From an uncultured Oscillospiraceae bacterium (GTDB lineage Bacteria; Bacillota; Clostridia; Oscillospirales; Oscillospiraceae), in assembly GCA_910583885.1 (NCBI GenBank), contig CAJUAC010000025.1:1-32209 (forward strand): DNA of 32,209 nucleotides. The letters are read 5' to 3'. This document shows positions 1 through 7,494 of the stretch, piece by piece. Below the pieces are notes generated by a model. It was not told the origin of the DNA. It saw only the letters and a list, made by a program, of their open reading frames with translations, and ran no database searches. The position numbers and the translations under genes were made by a program. Each line of letters begins with the position of its first letter. Position 1 is the first letter of the stretch.

Positions 1-767
1 AAGTAGCCATCACCGGCAAGGGCGGCGTGGGCAAGACCACCTTCGCCTCCACCCTCTGCCGCCTCTACGCCGCCGAGGGGCGCACCGTTTTAGCCGCCGA
101 CGTGGACCCGGACGCCAACCTGGGGCTGGCGCTGGGGCTGACGGAGGAGGAGGTCAACGCCATCCTCCCTGTGTCCAAGATGAAGGAGCTTGCCAAGGAG
201 CGCACTGCCGCCAACGAGAGCAACACCTTCTATAAGCTCAATCCGGAGGTCTCTGACCTGCCCGACAAGCTGTCCAAGGACGTCAACGGCGTGAAGCTGC
301 TGGTTATGGGCACAGTGGACACCGGCGGCAGCGGCTGCGTCTGCCCTGAGCATGTGATGCTCAAGGCCATCCTATCCAAGCTGGTCTTCCGCAAGGACGA
401 CGTGGTGGTTATGGATATGGAGGCCGGGCTGGAGCACCTGGGCCGGGGCACGGCGTCCATGATGGACCAGTTCATCGTGGTCATCGAGCCCGGCGCGCGC
501 AGTATCCAGACCTATGAGCGCATCAAGCAGCTGGCTGCGGACATCGGCGTCACCCGCGTGCGGGTGGTGGCCAACAAGGTGCGGGATGAGCGGGACGAGG
601 CGTTCCTCCGCCAGCGCATCCCGGCGCAGGACCTGCTTGGGTTCATCCACTACAACGCCGACGTCATCGAGGCCGACCGCAACGGGCAGTCCCCCTTTGA
701 CTACAGCGACCGGGCTGTGGAGGAAATCCGGGCCATCAAGGATAAAATGGACGCGGAGAAGGACTGA
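1..767 (+). CDS. cooC: CooC/AcsF-type nickel-insertion ATPase (5' end cut by window)
   Basis: MinD/SIMIBI-class P-loop ATPase that helps mature carbon monoxide dehydrogenase/acetyl-CoA synthase with nickel. The open frame runs from the first base of the window, so the start codon lies just outside; only about one or two residues appear to be missing. A deviant Walker A (KGGVGKTT) begins within the first ten residues, followed by DVDPDANLGLALG. A GCVCPEH segment carries the CxC pair that binds metal at the dimer interface in CooC proteins. DMEAGLEHLGRG matches the Walker B/switch region of the family. About 254 residues are visible, close to the usual length. The GTG at 27 lies inside Walker A and cannot be the start. 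The acsB gene begins 96 bases downstream, which supports the CODH/ACS role. The exact subtype (CooC versus AcsF) is not settled by sequence alone. Confidence 0.9.
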   Translation, partial: VAITGKGGVGKTTFASTLCRLYAAEGRTVLAADVDPDANLGLALGLTEEEVNAILPVSKMKELAKERTAANESNTFYKLNPEVSDLPDKLSKDVNGVKLLVMGTVDTGGSGCVCPEHVMLKAILSKLVFRKDDVVVMDMEAGLEHLGRGTASMMDQFIVVIEPGARSIQTYERIKQLAADIGVTRVRVVANKVRDERDEAFLRQRIPAQDLLGFIHYNADVIEADRNGQSPFDYSDRAVEEIRAIKDKMDAEKD

Positions 768-863
768 CGCCGCGTAAAATACAACCGCGCACGGGGCGCC
801 TGCCCCGGCGCAGAAAAAGAAAGAAAACCTATTACTGAGTGTTTCGTGAGGAGTGAATCATAC

Positions 864-3008
864 GTGAAAACATTATTTGAACGAGTTTTCTCCGGCAACG
901 ACGAGATGTACGCTCTGGCGGTCAAGGCGGTAGACGAGGCCATGGCCAAGCTGGGCCCGGACGCTCCCGCGTCCTTCGGCGACACCGCTTACAGCCTGCC
1001 CTGCTTCTATGCCATGACCGGCAAGAAGGTCGGCACCGTCGGCGAGGCCAAGGCGGCCCTGGAGAATGAGATCAAGGGCTTTATGACCCGCAACAGCCGT
1101 ACCAAGGATATTTTTACCTCCGGTGTGGCCACCGCCCTCTCCGCTGAGATCATTGAGCTGATGAAGTACACCATGGCCGGCGGTTCCCCCTATGAGGAGC
1201 CCGTCCAGGGCCACTTCACCGACGCCCAGGTCCGTGAGCTGGGCGTGCCCCTGGTCACCCGGGATATCCCCGGCGTCGCCGTCATCATCGGCGCAGCCCC
1301 CACTGCGGAGGAGGGCGCAAACCTGGTCAAGGAGTACCAGTCCCAGGGTATTTTCGTCACCCTGGTGGGCGGCATCATCGACCAGTGTGTGGAGCAGGGG
1401 ATCAAGCTGGGCTTCAATGTGCGCAACGTGGCCCTGGGCCACGACCTGAGCAGCGTGGCCCATGTGGTCAGCGTGGCCCTGCGCGCCTCCTTCATCTTCG
1501 GCAGCACCGCCGCCGGCGACTATGAGGGCATGTGGCGCTACACCATGGACCGCGTCTTCGCCTTCGTCAACGCCTACGCCCCTGTAGACGACATGACCGT
1601 GGCCTGCGGCGCCGGTGCTATCCAGCTGGGCTTCCCGGTTGTCACCAATGACACTGAGGAGAACAACATGTTCCGGGTGCCCAAGAGCCTGATTATCCAG
1701 CCCGACACCTCCAAGTTTAACGCCACCAGCCTGGAGGCCCGGGATATCAAGATCAAGATCACCAAGATCGACATCCCCGTGGCCTTCTCCTCCGCCTTCG
1801 AGGGCGAGATCGTCCGCCGGGGCGACATGCAGCTGGAGTTCGACGGCTCCCGCAAGACCGGCCTGGAGCTGGTGCGCAGCAAGGAGCTCAGCGAGGTGGA
1901 GGATCACCGCTTCACCCTCATCGGGCCCGACTTCGACCAGTTCGAGGTGGGCAGCAAGGTGGACTTCTGCATGGTGGCCGACGTGGCCGGCAAGAACATG
2001 ACCAGCGACTTCGAGTCCGTCTTCGAGCGCAAGTTCCATGCCTACATCAACTGCATGGAGGGTGTCATGCACACCGGCCAGCGCGACGTCATCCGTATCC
2101 GTGTCAGCAAGGCCGCCTTCGAGGCGGGCGTGCGGGCCAAGGATTTCGCCGAGGTCATCTATGCCAAGCTCAAGAGCGACTATGACGCGGTTATCGACAA
2201 GTGCGAGGTCACGATCATCACAGATCCTGAGAAGTGCGCCAAGTTCCGCCAGGAGGAGGCTATCCCCGCATATGAGCGCCGTGACGAGCGCCTGGGCAGC
2301 CTCACCGACGAGAATGTCGATCAGTTCTATACCTGCATTATGTGCCAGTCCTTCTCCCCCAGCCACGTGTGCATCGTCACCCCGGAGCGTCTGGGCCTGT
2401 GCGGTGCAGTGAGCTGGCTGGACGCCAAGGCAACCAATGAGCTGGATCCCTCCGGCCCCTGCCAGATCGTCCCCAAGGACCACCTCATTGATGAGAACAT
2501 CGGTCGTTGGGAAGAGGTCAACGAGGCTGTGAAGAAGTACAGCCAGGGCGCCCTGGAGAGCGTGACCCTGTACTCCATCATGGAGGATCCCATGACCAGC
2601 TGCGGCTGCTTCGAGTGCATCTGCGGCATCGAGCCCTTCTCCAATGGCGTGGTCATTGTCAACCGTGAGCACGCGGGCATGACCCCCCTGGGCATGACCT
2701 TCTCCGAGATGGCCTCCATGACCGGCGGCGGCGTGCAGACCCCGGGCTTCATGGGCCACGGCAAGCACTTCATTGCCTCCAAGAAGTTCATGAAGGCCGA
2801 GGGCGGCCTGGGCCGTATCGTCTGGATGCCCAAGGCCCTCAAGGATATGGTTGCCGAGAAGGTCAACCACTCCGCCCAGGAGCTGTACGGTATTGAGAAC
2901 TTCTGCGACATGATCGGTGACGAGACCATCGCGGAGGATCCCGAGACCTTGATGGCCTACCTGTCCGAGAAAGGCCATCCGGCCCTGAACATGGATCCCC
3001 TGATGTAA
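864..3008 (+). CDS. acsB: CO-methylating acetyl-CoA synthase, beta subunit of CODH/ACS
   Basis: Joins CO, a methyl group from the corrinoid protein and CoA into acetyl-CoA, the last step of the Wood-Ljungdahl pathway. The protein is 714 residues, close to the 729 of Moorella AcsB, and I can align it by eye along its whole length. All six A-cluster cysteines are present: C491, C494, C503 and C513 (CIMCQSF...HVC...GLCGAVSWLD) for the Fe4S4 cubane, and C580-G-C582 for the Ni-Ni site. All are offset by 15 from the Moorella numbering. Two further cysteines (C585, C587) follow directly, where Moorella has Ala and Met. I chose GTG at 864 because GAGGAG sits about ten bases upstream; an in-frame GTG at 846 would put that site inside the gene. 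No other acs/CODH subunit follows, so the rest of the cluster should lie upstream of the window. Confidence 0.97.
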   Translation: MKTLFERVFSGNDEMYALAVKAVDEAMAKLGPDAPASFGDTAYSLPCFYAMTGKKVGTVGEAKAALENEIKGFMTRNSRTKDIFTSGVATALSAEIIELMKYTMAGGSPYEEPVQGHFTDAQVRELGVPLVTRDIPGVAVIIGAAPTAEEGANLVKEYQSQGIFVTLVGGIIDQCVEQGIKLGFNVRNVALGHDLSSVAHVVSVALRASFIFGSTAAGDYEGMWRYTMDRVFAFVNAYAPVDDMTVACGAGAIQLGFPVVTNDTEENNMFRVPKSLIIQPDTSKFNATSLEARDIKIKITKIDIPVAFSSAFEGEIVRRGDMQLEFDGSRKTGLELVRSKELSEVEDHRFTLIGPDFDQFEVGSKVDFCMVADVAGKNMTSDFESVFERKFHAYINCMEGVMHTGQRDVIRIRVSKAAFEAGVRAKDFAEVIYAKLKSDYDAVIDKCEVTIITDPEKCAKFRQEEAIPAYERRDERLGSLTDENVDQFYTCIMCQSFSPSHVCIVTPERLGLCGAVSWLDAKATNELDPSGPCQIVPKDHLIDENIGRWEEVNEAVKKYSQGALESVTLYSIMEDPMTSCGCFECICGIEPFSNGVVIVNREHAGMTPLGMTFSEMASMTGGGVQTPGFMGHGKHFIASKKFMKAEGGLGRIVWMPKALKDMVAEKVNHSAQELYGIENFCDMIGDETIAEDPETLMAYLSEKGHPALNMDPLM

Positions 3009-3045
3009 TCTTCCTGCCGTCCCGGCAGCAAATGAGATTCCATAA

Positions 3046-3087
3046 AAACGGCGAGTACCCTGCCCTCCGGCAGGATACCCGCCGTTT
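3046..3087 (+). terminator. Hairpin downstream of acsB, probable terminator
   Basis: AAACGGCG at 3046-3053 pairs with CGCCGTTT at 3080-3087, with an inner CTGCC/GGCAG stem. A second small hairpin (CTGCCG/CGGCAG, 3014-3028) lies right after the acsB stop. The T-run is short (TTT then CCC), so this is a weak intrinsic terminator or an mRNA end-protecting structure. Confidence 0.45.
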
Positions 3088-3196
3088 CCCTATGGTACCA
3101 GGCGGAAAAAGCTATACAAACGGGACAGGCTATGCCATAATACGGTTACAGGCCGCATGGGGCTTCACCTGCGGCAATCAGAAAGGAGCGGCAACT

Positions 3197-4015
3197 ATGT
3201 CGGCATATACATTTTCATTCATCGGAACTGGCAATATGGGCTCTGCCCTGGCCCGTGCGGCCAGCAAACGCCTCCCACCGGAAAAAATCCTCCTCTCCAA
3301 CCGGACACCCGCCAAGGCGGAGGCCCTGGCCAAGGAGCTGGGATGCGCTACGGGCAGTACGGCCCAGGCAGCAGAGGAGGCGTACTACCTGTTTTTAGGG
3401 GTCAAGCCCCAGATGATGGCGGGGCTTTTGACGCAGCTGTCCCCCATCCTGGCCCAGCGGAAGGACCGCTTCTGCCTGGTGTCCATGGCGGCAGGGTTGA
3501 CCATGGCGCAGATTTCCGCCATGGCCGGCGGCGCTTATCCGGTGATCCGCATCATGCCCAACACCCCATGCGCTGTGGGGGCAGGCGTCGTGCTTTATGA
3601 TGCAAACAGCCTGGTGTCCAGCCAGGAGCTGGCCGCCTTTACGGCCGCCCTCTCCGGCGCTGGTATCCTGGACCGGCTGGATGAGCACCTGATCGACGCA
3701 GGCAGCGCGGTAGCTGGCTGCGGCCCGGCCTTCGCGTGCCTGTTCCTGGAGGCGCTGGCGGACGGCGGTGTGGCCTGCGGCCTCCCCAGGCAGAAGGCCC
3801 TCCTCTATGCTGCGCAGATGCTGGAGGGGACTGCCCGCCTCATGCTGGAGACCGGGTCACACCCCGGCGCAATGAAGGATGCTGTGTGCTCCCCAGGCGG
3901 TTCGACCATCGCCGGCATCCACGCCCTGGAGCGGCAGGGACTGCGCGCCGCTGCCATGGATGCAGTGATTGCCGCCGCAGAGAAAAACCGTACACTGGGC
4001 GCTCCCCACACATGA
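3197..4015 (+). CDS. proC: Pyrroline-5-carboxylate reductase
   Basis: Reduces 1-pyrroline-5-carboxylate to proline with NAD(P)H, the final step of proline synthesis; cytosolic. The protein is 272 residues, the normal length. A Rossmann fold opens the protein (FIGTGNMGSA, residues 8-17). The cofactor-discriminating stretch LSNRTPAKAE follows, then VKPQMM and MPNTPCAVGAG. The C-terminal family signature CSPGGSTIAGIHALE is intact. I set the start at ATG 3197, preceded by AAAGGAG at 3182-3188; the frame is open back to 3032, but that extension has no ribosome site and is not ProC-like. It has its own intergenic region on both sides, so it is probably monocistronic. A weak promoter-like pair (TATACA 3113, CATAAT 3136) lies upstream. 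A strong terminator follows. Confidence 0.95.
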   Translation: MSAYTFSFIGTGNMGSALARAASKRLPPEKILLSNRTPAKAEALAKELGCATGSTAQAAEEAYYLFLGVKPQMMAGLLTQLSPILAQRKDRFCLVSMAAGLTMAQISAMAGGAYPVIRIMPNTPCAVGAGVVLYDANSLVSSQELAAFTAALSGAGILDRLDEHLIDAGSAVAGCGPAFACLFLEALADGGVACGLPRQKALLYAAQMLEGTARLMLETGSHPGAMKDAVCSPGGSTIAGIHALERQGLRAAAMDAVIAAAEKNRTLGAPHT

Positions 4016-4097
4016 TGTGTGCCCTTAATTTGTTGCTATAGCCCGATCTATTCATAAGAGGGGGGTGCAGGCCGGCTGTCCCAGTATATAGCGCAAT

Positions 4098-4134
4098 CCA
4101 GAACCAGAGGGGATCCCCTTCTGGTTCTGTTTTT
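4098..4134 (+). terminator. Rho-independent terminator after proC
   Basis: CAGAACCAGA and TCTGGTTCTG pair around a GGGG-AT-CCCC apex (one bulged T), followed by TTTTT. A long stable stem plus U-tract, 83 bases past the proC stop. Confidence 0.88.
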
Positions 4135-4166
4135 CTGCCCAGGCCATGTGGCCTGCTATCTGGCAC

Positions 4167-4195
4167 TTGACTTTAATACGAAACCGTACTATAAT
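4167..4195 (+). promoter_or_regulatory. Promoter of the MarR-MATE operon
   Basis: TTGACT at 4167-4172 and TATAAT at 4190-4195 are separated by exactly 17 bases, a near-consensus housekeeping promoter. It overlaps the first operator half, so bound repressor would block RNA polymerase. Confidence 0.88.
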
Positions 4196-4221
4196 CACTG
4201 AAAATAAAGTACGGTTTCGTA
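4177..4221 (+). promoter_or_regulatory. Double-palindrome operator, probably MarR autoregulation
   Basis: A perfect 14-bp inverted repeat (TACGAAACCGTACT at 4177-4190 and its complement at 4208-4221) is separated by 17 bp. Each arm is itself a palindrome, TACG-AAAC-CGTA, of the size a MarR dimer contacts. The two sites are centred 33 bp apart, about three helical turns, so two dimers would sit on the same face. One site covers the spacer and -10, the other the start of the transcript. Confidence 0.8.
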
Positions 4222-4246
4222 CAGAATTGAGGAGGATCCCAACCAT

Positions 4247-4729
4247 ATGACCGATTACCGGGAATGGAACCGGCGGCTGGTAGCTGCACTGAATATCTCC
4301 GACGGGACCTATTACCGCTGGGCACGCAGGAGCGGCGTGACCTGGCACACGCTGAGTCTGCTCTATGCCCTGGATGACGGGCAGCCCCACTCCCAAAAAC
4401 AGATCTGCGAGGATTGGCTGATCCCTAAGACCACCATCAACACGGTGGTCAAGGCCTGCCAGGAGGCTGGCTATGTCACACTCCAATCCATGCCGGAACA
4501 GCCCCGGCAGCGGCAGATCTGCCTGACCGAGGCCGGGCGGGTCCACGCCCGGCAAGTGCTGGAGAGCCTCTACCAGATGGAGGACCAGGCCATGGCGGAG
4601 ACGCTGCGCCGCTTCCCGGAGAGCTTTGTCCCAGCTATGGCGTACTATGCCGCCCAGATGAAGGCGGCCTTCGAGGCATATCCTATCGAAAACGAGGTCA
4701 TCACATCCCATGAGAATCCAACTATCTGA
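4247..4729 (+). CDS. MarR-family winged-helix transcriptional regulator
   Basis: 160-residue cytosolic dimeric repressor. The recognition region (SQKQICEDWLIPKTTINTVV, about residues 46-65) is followed by AGYVTL and the wing (PRQRQICLTEAGR), with dimerising helices at both ends. ATG 4247 has GAGGAGG 12 bases upstream. Its last 20 bases overlap the start of the MATE gene, so the two are translationally coupled. This is the usual arrangement in which the regulator represses itself and a drug pump and releases on binding a small phenolic or cationic ligand. The ligand cannot be read from the sequence. Confidence 0.92.
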   Translation: MTDYREWNRRLVAALNISDGTYYRWARRSGVTWHTLSLLYALDDGQPHSQKQICEDWLIPKTTINTVVKACQEAGYVTLQSMPEQPRQRQICLTEAGRVHARQVLESLYQMEDQAMAETLRRFPESFVPAMAYYAAQMKAAFEAYPIENEVITSHENPTI

Positions 4730-6038
4730 ACATTTCACCTACCCCAAGCTGCTGCGCTTCACCCTCCCATCCATCATCATGATGGTTTTCACCTCTATTT
4801 ACGGTGTGGTAGACGGCATCTTCGTATCCAACTTTGTGGGAAAAACCCCCTTCGCGGCTATCAACCTCATCATGCCCCTGCTGATTATCCTGGGGGCGCT
4901 GGGGTTCATGATCGGTACCGGCGGCACTGCCATCACAGCCAAGACCATGGGTGAGGGGAAGCCAGAGCTGGCCAACCAATACTTTTCCCTGCTGGTCTAT
5001 GCTGCCGCGATTGGCGGCATCGCCATCTCCCTGCTGGGGGAGCTGGCGCTCCGACCCGTATCTGCCGCCCTGGGGGCAAGGGGGGAGATGCTGGAGGACT
5101 GCGTGCTGTACGGCAGGATCCTCCTGGCGAGCCAGCCCTTTTTTATCCTGCAAAACGTGTTCCAGAGCTTCTTTGTGGCGGCGGAAAAGCCGAAGCTGGG
5201 CCTATATGTCACCGTGGGGGCCGGTGTAACGAACATCGTGCTGGATGCACTGCTGGTTGCAGTGTTCCCGATGGGCCTGGCTGGCGCGGCAGCGGCCACG
5301 GCTGTCAGCCAGATGGTGGGTGGCCTGGTGCCAGTCTGCTACTTCGCCCGGCAAAACAGCAGCCTCCTCCGCCTGGGGAAAACCCGCTGTTATGGCCACA
5401 TCCTGCTGCGGGCCTGTGCCAACGGCTCTTCTGAGCTGATGAGCAACATTTCCGCCTCCGTCGTCACTATCCTGTACAACTTCCAGCTCATGCGCCTGGC
5501 AGGGGACGACGGCATCGCGGCCTATGGCGCGGTCATGTATGTCGCGTTCATCTTTGCCGCCATCTCAATCGGCTACGCCGTGGGCAGCGCACCCCTCATC
5601 GGCTACCACTACGGCGCTGGCAACAGCGGGGAGCTGCAAAGCCTTCTGCGCAAAAGCCTGGTGCTGACCGGCATCACTGGTGCGGCAATGGCCGCATTGG
5701 CTGCGGCGGCCGCCGCCCCGCTGGCCGGCATTTTTGTGGGCTATGACAGGGAGCTGTGCAGCATCACGATACACGGCCTGCGCCTGTTTTCCCTCTCCTT
5801 CCTCTTCAGCGGCTTCAACATCTTCGCCTCCTCCTTCTTTACTGCCCTGAATAACGGCCTGGTGTCCGCCGCGATCTCCTTTTTACGGACGATGGTGTTC
5901 CAATGCGCTGGCGTATTAATCCTGCCCGCCTTCCTGGAGCTGGACGGGATCTGGCTGTCTGTCTCAGCGGCAGAGCTCGCCGCCCTGGTACTCTCCCTGC
6001 TGTTCCTGGCAGCCAACCGGCGGACATACCAGTATTGA
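4710..6038 (+). CDS. MATE-family multidrug/Na+ (or H+) antiporter
   Basis: Inner-membrane efflux protein of 442 residues, with about twelve hydrophobic helices in two related halves, typical of the DinF/NorM superfamily. The N-terminal motif (YPKLLRFTLPSIIMMVFTSI then GVVDGIFVSNFVG) is characteristic of the Firmicutes MATE branch. IGTGGTAITAKTMGEGK matches the first loop, and YGAGN the second-half counterpart. The start codon lies within the last codons of the upstream MarR gene (20-base overlap), so expression should follow MarR control. It probably exports cationic drugs, bile-type amphiphiles or metabolites using an ion gradient; substrate unknown. Confidence 0.92.
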   Translation: MRIQLSEHFTYPKLLRFTLPSIIMMVFTSIYGVVDGIFVSNFVGKTPFAAINLIMPLLIILGALGFMIGTGGTAITAKTMGEGKPELANQYFSLLVYAAAIGGIAISLLGELALRPVSAALGARGEMLEDCVLYGRILLASQPFFILQNVFQSFFVAAEKPKLGLYVTVGAGVTNIVLDALLVAVFPMGLAGAAAATAVSQMVGGLVPVCYFARQNSSLLRLGKTRCYGHILLRACANGSSELMSNISASVVTILYNFQLMRLAGDDGIAAYGAVMYVAFIFAAISIGYAVGSAPLIGYHYGAGNSGELQSLLRKSLVLTGITGAAMAALAAAAAAPLAGIFVGYDRELCSITIHGLRLFSLSFLFSGFNIFASSFFTALNNGLVSAAISFLRTMVFQCAGVLILPAFLELDGIWLSVSAAELAALVLSLLFLAANRRTYQY

Positions 6039-6058
6039 CCTGTCCGGTAATGATCTTC

Positions 6059-6087
6059 TTGACAAACAGGTAACTTGTTGCTATACT
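6059..6087 (+). promoter_or_regulatory. Promoter of the second MarR operon
   Basis: TTGACA at 6059-6064 and TATACT at 6082-6087 with a 17-base spacer. Both boxes are embedded in the inverted repeat described in the next entry. Confidence 0.9.
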
Positions 6088-6111
6088 ATCAGTAACAAGT
6101 TACCTGTTTGT
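6062..6111 (+). promoter_or_regulatory. 18-bp perfect inverted-repeat operator
   Basis: Arms at 6062-6079 and 6094-6111 are exact reverse complements across a 14-bp spacer that contains the -10 box. Within each arm, AACAGGTAACTTGTT (or its complement) is an imperfect palindrome, so each arm can bind a MarR dimer. The centres are about 29 bp apart. The ribosome site of the MarR gene follows immediately. Confidence 0.83.
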
Positions 6112-6127
6112 TGGAGGAGGAATACCC

Positions 6128-6619
6128 ATGGAGCTCGGCAATCTCGTTACACAGTTTTCCAGCACCACAGAAAACCAGCAGAAAGCGATTTTCAGCACGC
6201 TGTTTATTGCTGGGAACCGGCTGCAAACCCTGTTCGACAAGCACATCCCAGAGGTATCCCTGAAGCAGTTCATGCTGCTCTCTATTGTCCGGCAGTCCCA
6301 TACGCCGCTGACCTTCACCCAGCTGGGGGCCATCCTGGGCTGTTCCCGGCAGAATATCAAAAAACTGGCGGATCTCCTGGAGAAGAAGGGGTTTATTACG
6401 CTCCAGCAGTGCCCGCGCGATACCAGGGCTATATGCATCTGCCCGACAGAAAAGGTGGAGGCTTTTTTCCAAAATGAGTTTGCTGTGCATCAACAGGAGC
6501 TGCGCTATCTCTTCGAGGTCTACTCAGAGGAGGAAATAGAAGCCCTGTTTACCCTGCTCTCGAAGCTGTACACAGGGATTGACCATCTGGAGCAGAAGGT
6601 GGCCCAGCAGGAGACATAG
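6128..6619 (+). CDS. MarR-family transcriptional regulator
   Basis: 163-residue winged-helix protein. The helix-turn-helix FTQLGAILGCSRQNIKKLAD (about residues 59-78) is followed by LLEKKGFITLQ and the wing CPRDTRAICICPTEK. The asparagine-lysine recognition helix (SRQNIKK) is typical of the subgroup that controls redox or flavodoxin genes. ATG 6128 has GGAGGAGG at 6113-6120. It sits directly under the 18-bp operator and 17 bases before the flavodoxin-domain gene, so it most likely represses itself and that partner. Confidence 0.92.
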   Translation: MELGNLVTQFSSTTENQQKAIFSTLFIAGNRLQTLFDKHIPEVSLKQFMLLSIVRQSHTPLTFTQLGAILGCSRQNIKKLADLLEKKGFITLQQCPRDTRAICICPTEKVEAFFQNEFAVHQQELRYLFEVYSEEEIEALFTLLSKLYTGIDHLEQKVAQQET

Positions 6620-6636
6620 AAAGGTAGGGAAAGAAC

Positions 6637-7167
6637 ATGGGGAAAGGGCTGGTTTTATACAAATCAAAATATGGCGCCACGAAAAAATACGCAGACATGC
6701 TGCAAGCGGAGCTGCACTGTGATGTGGGGGAAACCCGGCATATCCAAGAATTTACACTGGGGGCATACCATTGGATCGTGTTTGCCGGAGGGATTTATGC
6801 AAGCGGCATCGCCGGCCTGGACGCTTTACGCAAGGTGTATCCACAGATCAGGCACCACAAAACCGCTGTTTTCTGTGTAGGCGCGTCCCCATTTGATGAA
6901 AAGGCCCTTGCGGAAATCAAGGTACACAACCTCAAGGGGGATTTACGCAGCATCCCTGTTTTCTACGGAAGAGGCACTTGGGATGAGGGTAAAATGACCT
7001 GGCGGGACCGCACCCTGTGTAAAATGCTGCAAAAGGCCGTTGCAAAGAAGGATCCAGCGGCGCGGGAGCCATGGATGGAGGGATTGCTTTCCGCCATCGG
7101 GCAAACGGTGGACTGGACGGACCGGGCATATTTACTCCCCCTGCTGGCCTATCTGGGTGAAAGCTGA
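6637..7167 (+). CDS. Flavodoxin-domain protein (HemG-like fold)
   Basis: 176-residue soluble FMN-binding protein. The N-terminal strand and phosphate loop VLYKSKYGATKKYAD (about residues 6-20) is the flavodoxin FMN-phosphate loop. VFAGGIYASGIAG and AVFCVGASPFDEK fit the isoalloxazine-binding loops. The length and C-terminal helix match the Flavodoxin_5 group, which includes menaquinone-dependent protoporphyrinogen oxidase HemG, but the group also holds many proteins of unknown function. Redox enzyme or electron carrier is the safe call. It is coupled to the MarR gene before it, which suggests induction by a small molecule or redox stress. A hairpin follows 165 bases downstream. Confidence 0.85.
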   Translation: MGKGLVLYKSKYGATKKYADMLQAELHCDVGETRHIQEFTLGAYHWIVFAGGIYASGIAGLDALRKVYPQIRHHKTAVFCVGASPFDEKALAEIKVHNLKGDLRSIPVFYGRGTWDEGKMTWRDRTLCKMLQKAVAKKDPAAREPWMEGLLSAIGQTVDWTDRAYLLPLLAYLGES

Positions 7168-7494
7168 CAATCTCATCCGTTTGGGAAATACGAGGGCGTT
7201 GCCCTCCACGAAGAAGCGGCCCTCCAGAGTGGGGCTGTGCCCCCGTAGGCACACAGGGGCCCCCTCTGCTCCAGGCCCTAGTCCAACAGGCTGGTGCGCT
7301 GGATACGCATCCCTTGACCCATAACATGCAGAGAGCGGGACGCCCCCGTACAGGGGCGTCCCGCTCTGCGTGCCTCATCCAGGTCATGTTTGAAAAATGT
7401 CAAAACGCCCAAATGGCGGATCTTTTTCCGCTGGACAGCGAAAAAATCTCTCGCTTTTGGTCATTCCGCCATTGATCAAACAAGCCCTAAGCAT
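7168..7494. other. Non-coding region between convergent genes, rich in hairpins
   Basis: There is no convincing gene in these 327 bases. The first half is a GC-rich string of small self-complementary pieces (GAGGGCGTTGCCCTC at 7190-7204, GGGGCTGTGCCCC near 7229). A strong hairpin at 7332-7367 follows. The second half (7412-7473) has AATGGCGGA paired with TCCGCCATT around two inner hairpins (7416-7431 and 7437-7455). It can end transcription from both sides and may also be a decayed mobile sequence. Confidence 0.6.
7332..7367. terminator. Strong 15-bp hairpin, terminator-like
   Basis: AGAGCGGGACGCCCC pairs perfectly with GGGGCGTCCCGCTCT across a six-base loop. No U-tract follows on either strand, so it may act as a pause or RNA-protecting stem and not as a classical terminator. 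Confidence 0.55.

Noticed and set aside
787..811. Hairpin between cooC and acsB as a terminator
   Set aside because: GC-rich stem (GGGGC/GCCCC) but followed by AGAAAAAG with no U-tract; more likely a processing or pausing structure in one transcript.
873..2978. A 701-residue open frame on the - strand opposite acsB
   Set aside because: It mirrors the GC-rich third positions of acsB, has repetitive Leu/Gly/His/Asp composition, no ribosome site and no family resemblance; acsB is certain.
3032..3196. A longer N-terminus for ProC starting at 3032
   Set aside because: The added residues include the acsB downstream hairpin, lack a ribosome site, and ProC proteins begin right at the Rossmann strand.
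7185..7290. Small regular repeats suggestive of a CRISPR array
   Set aside because: The pieces are short internal palindromes of different sequence, without a constant repeat or spacer length, and there are no cas genes.
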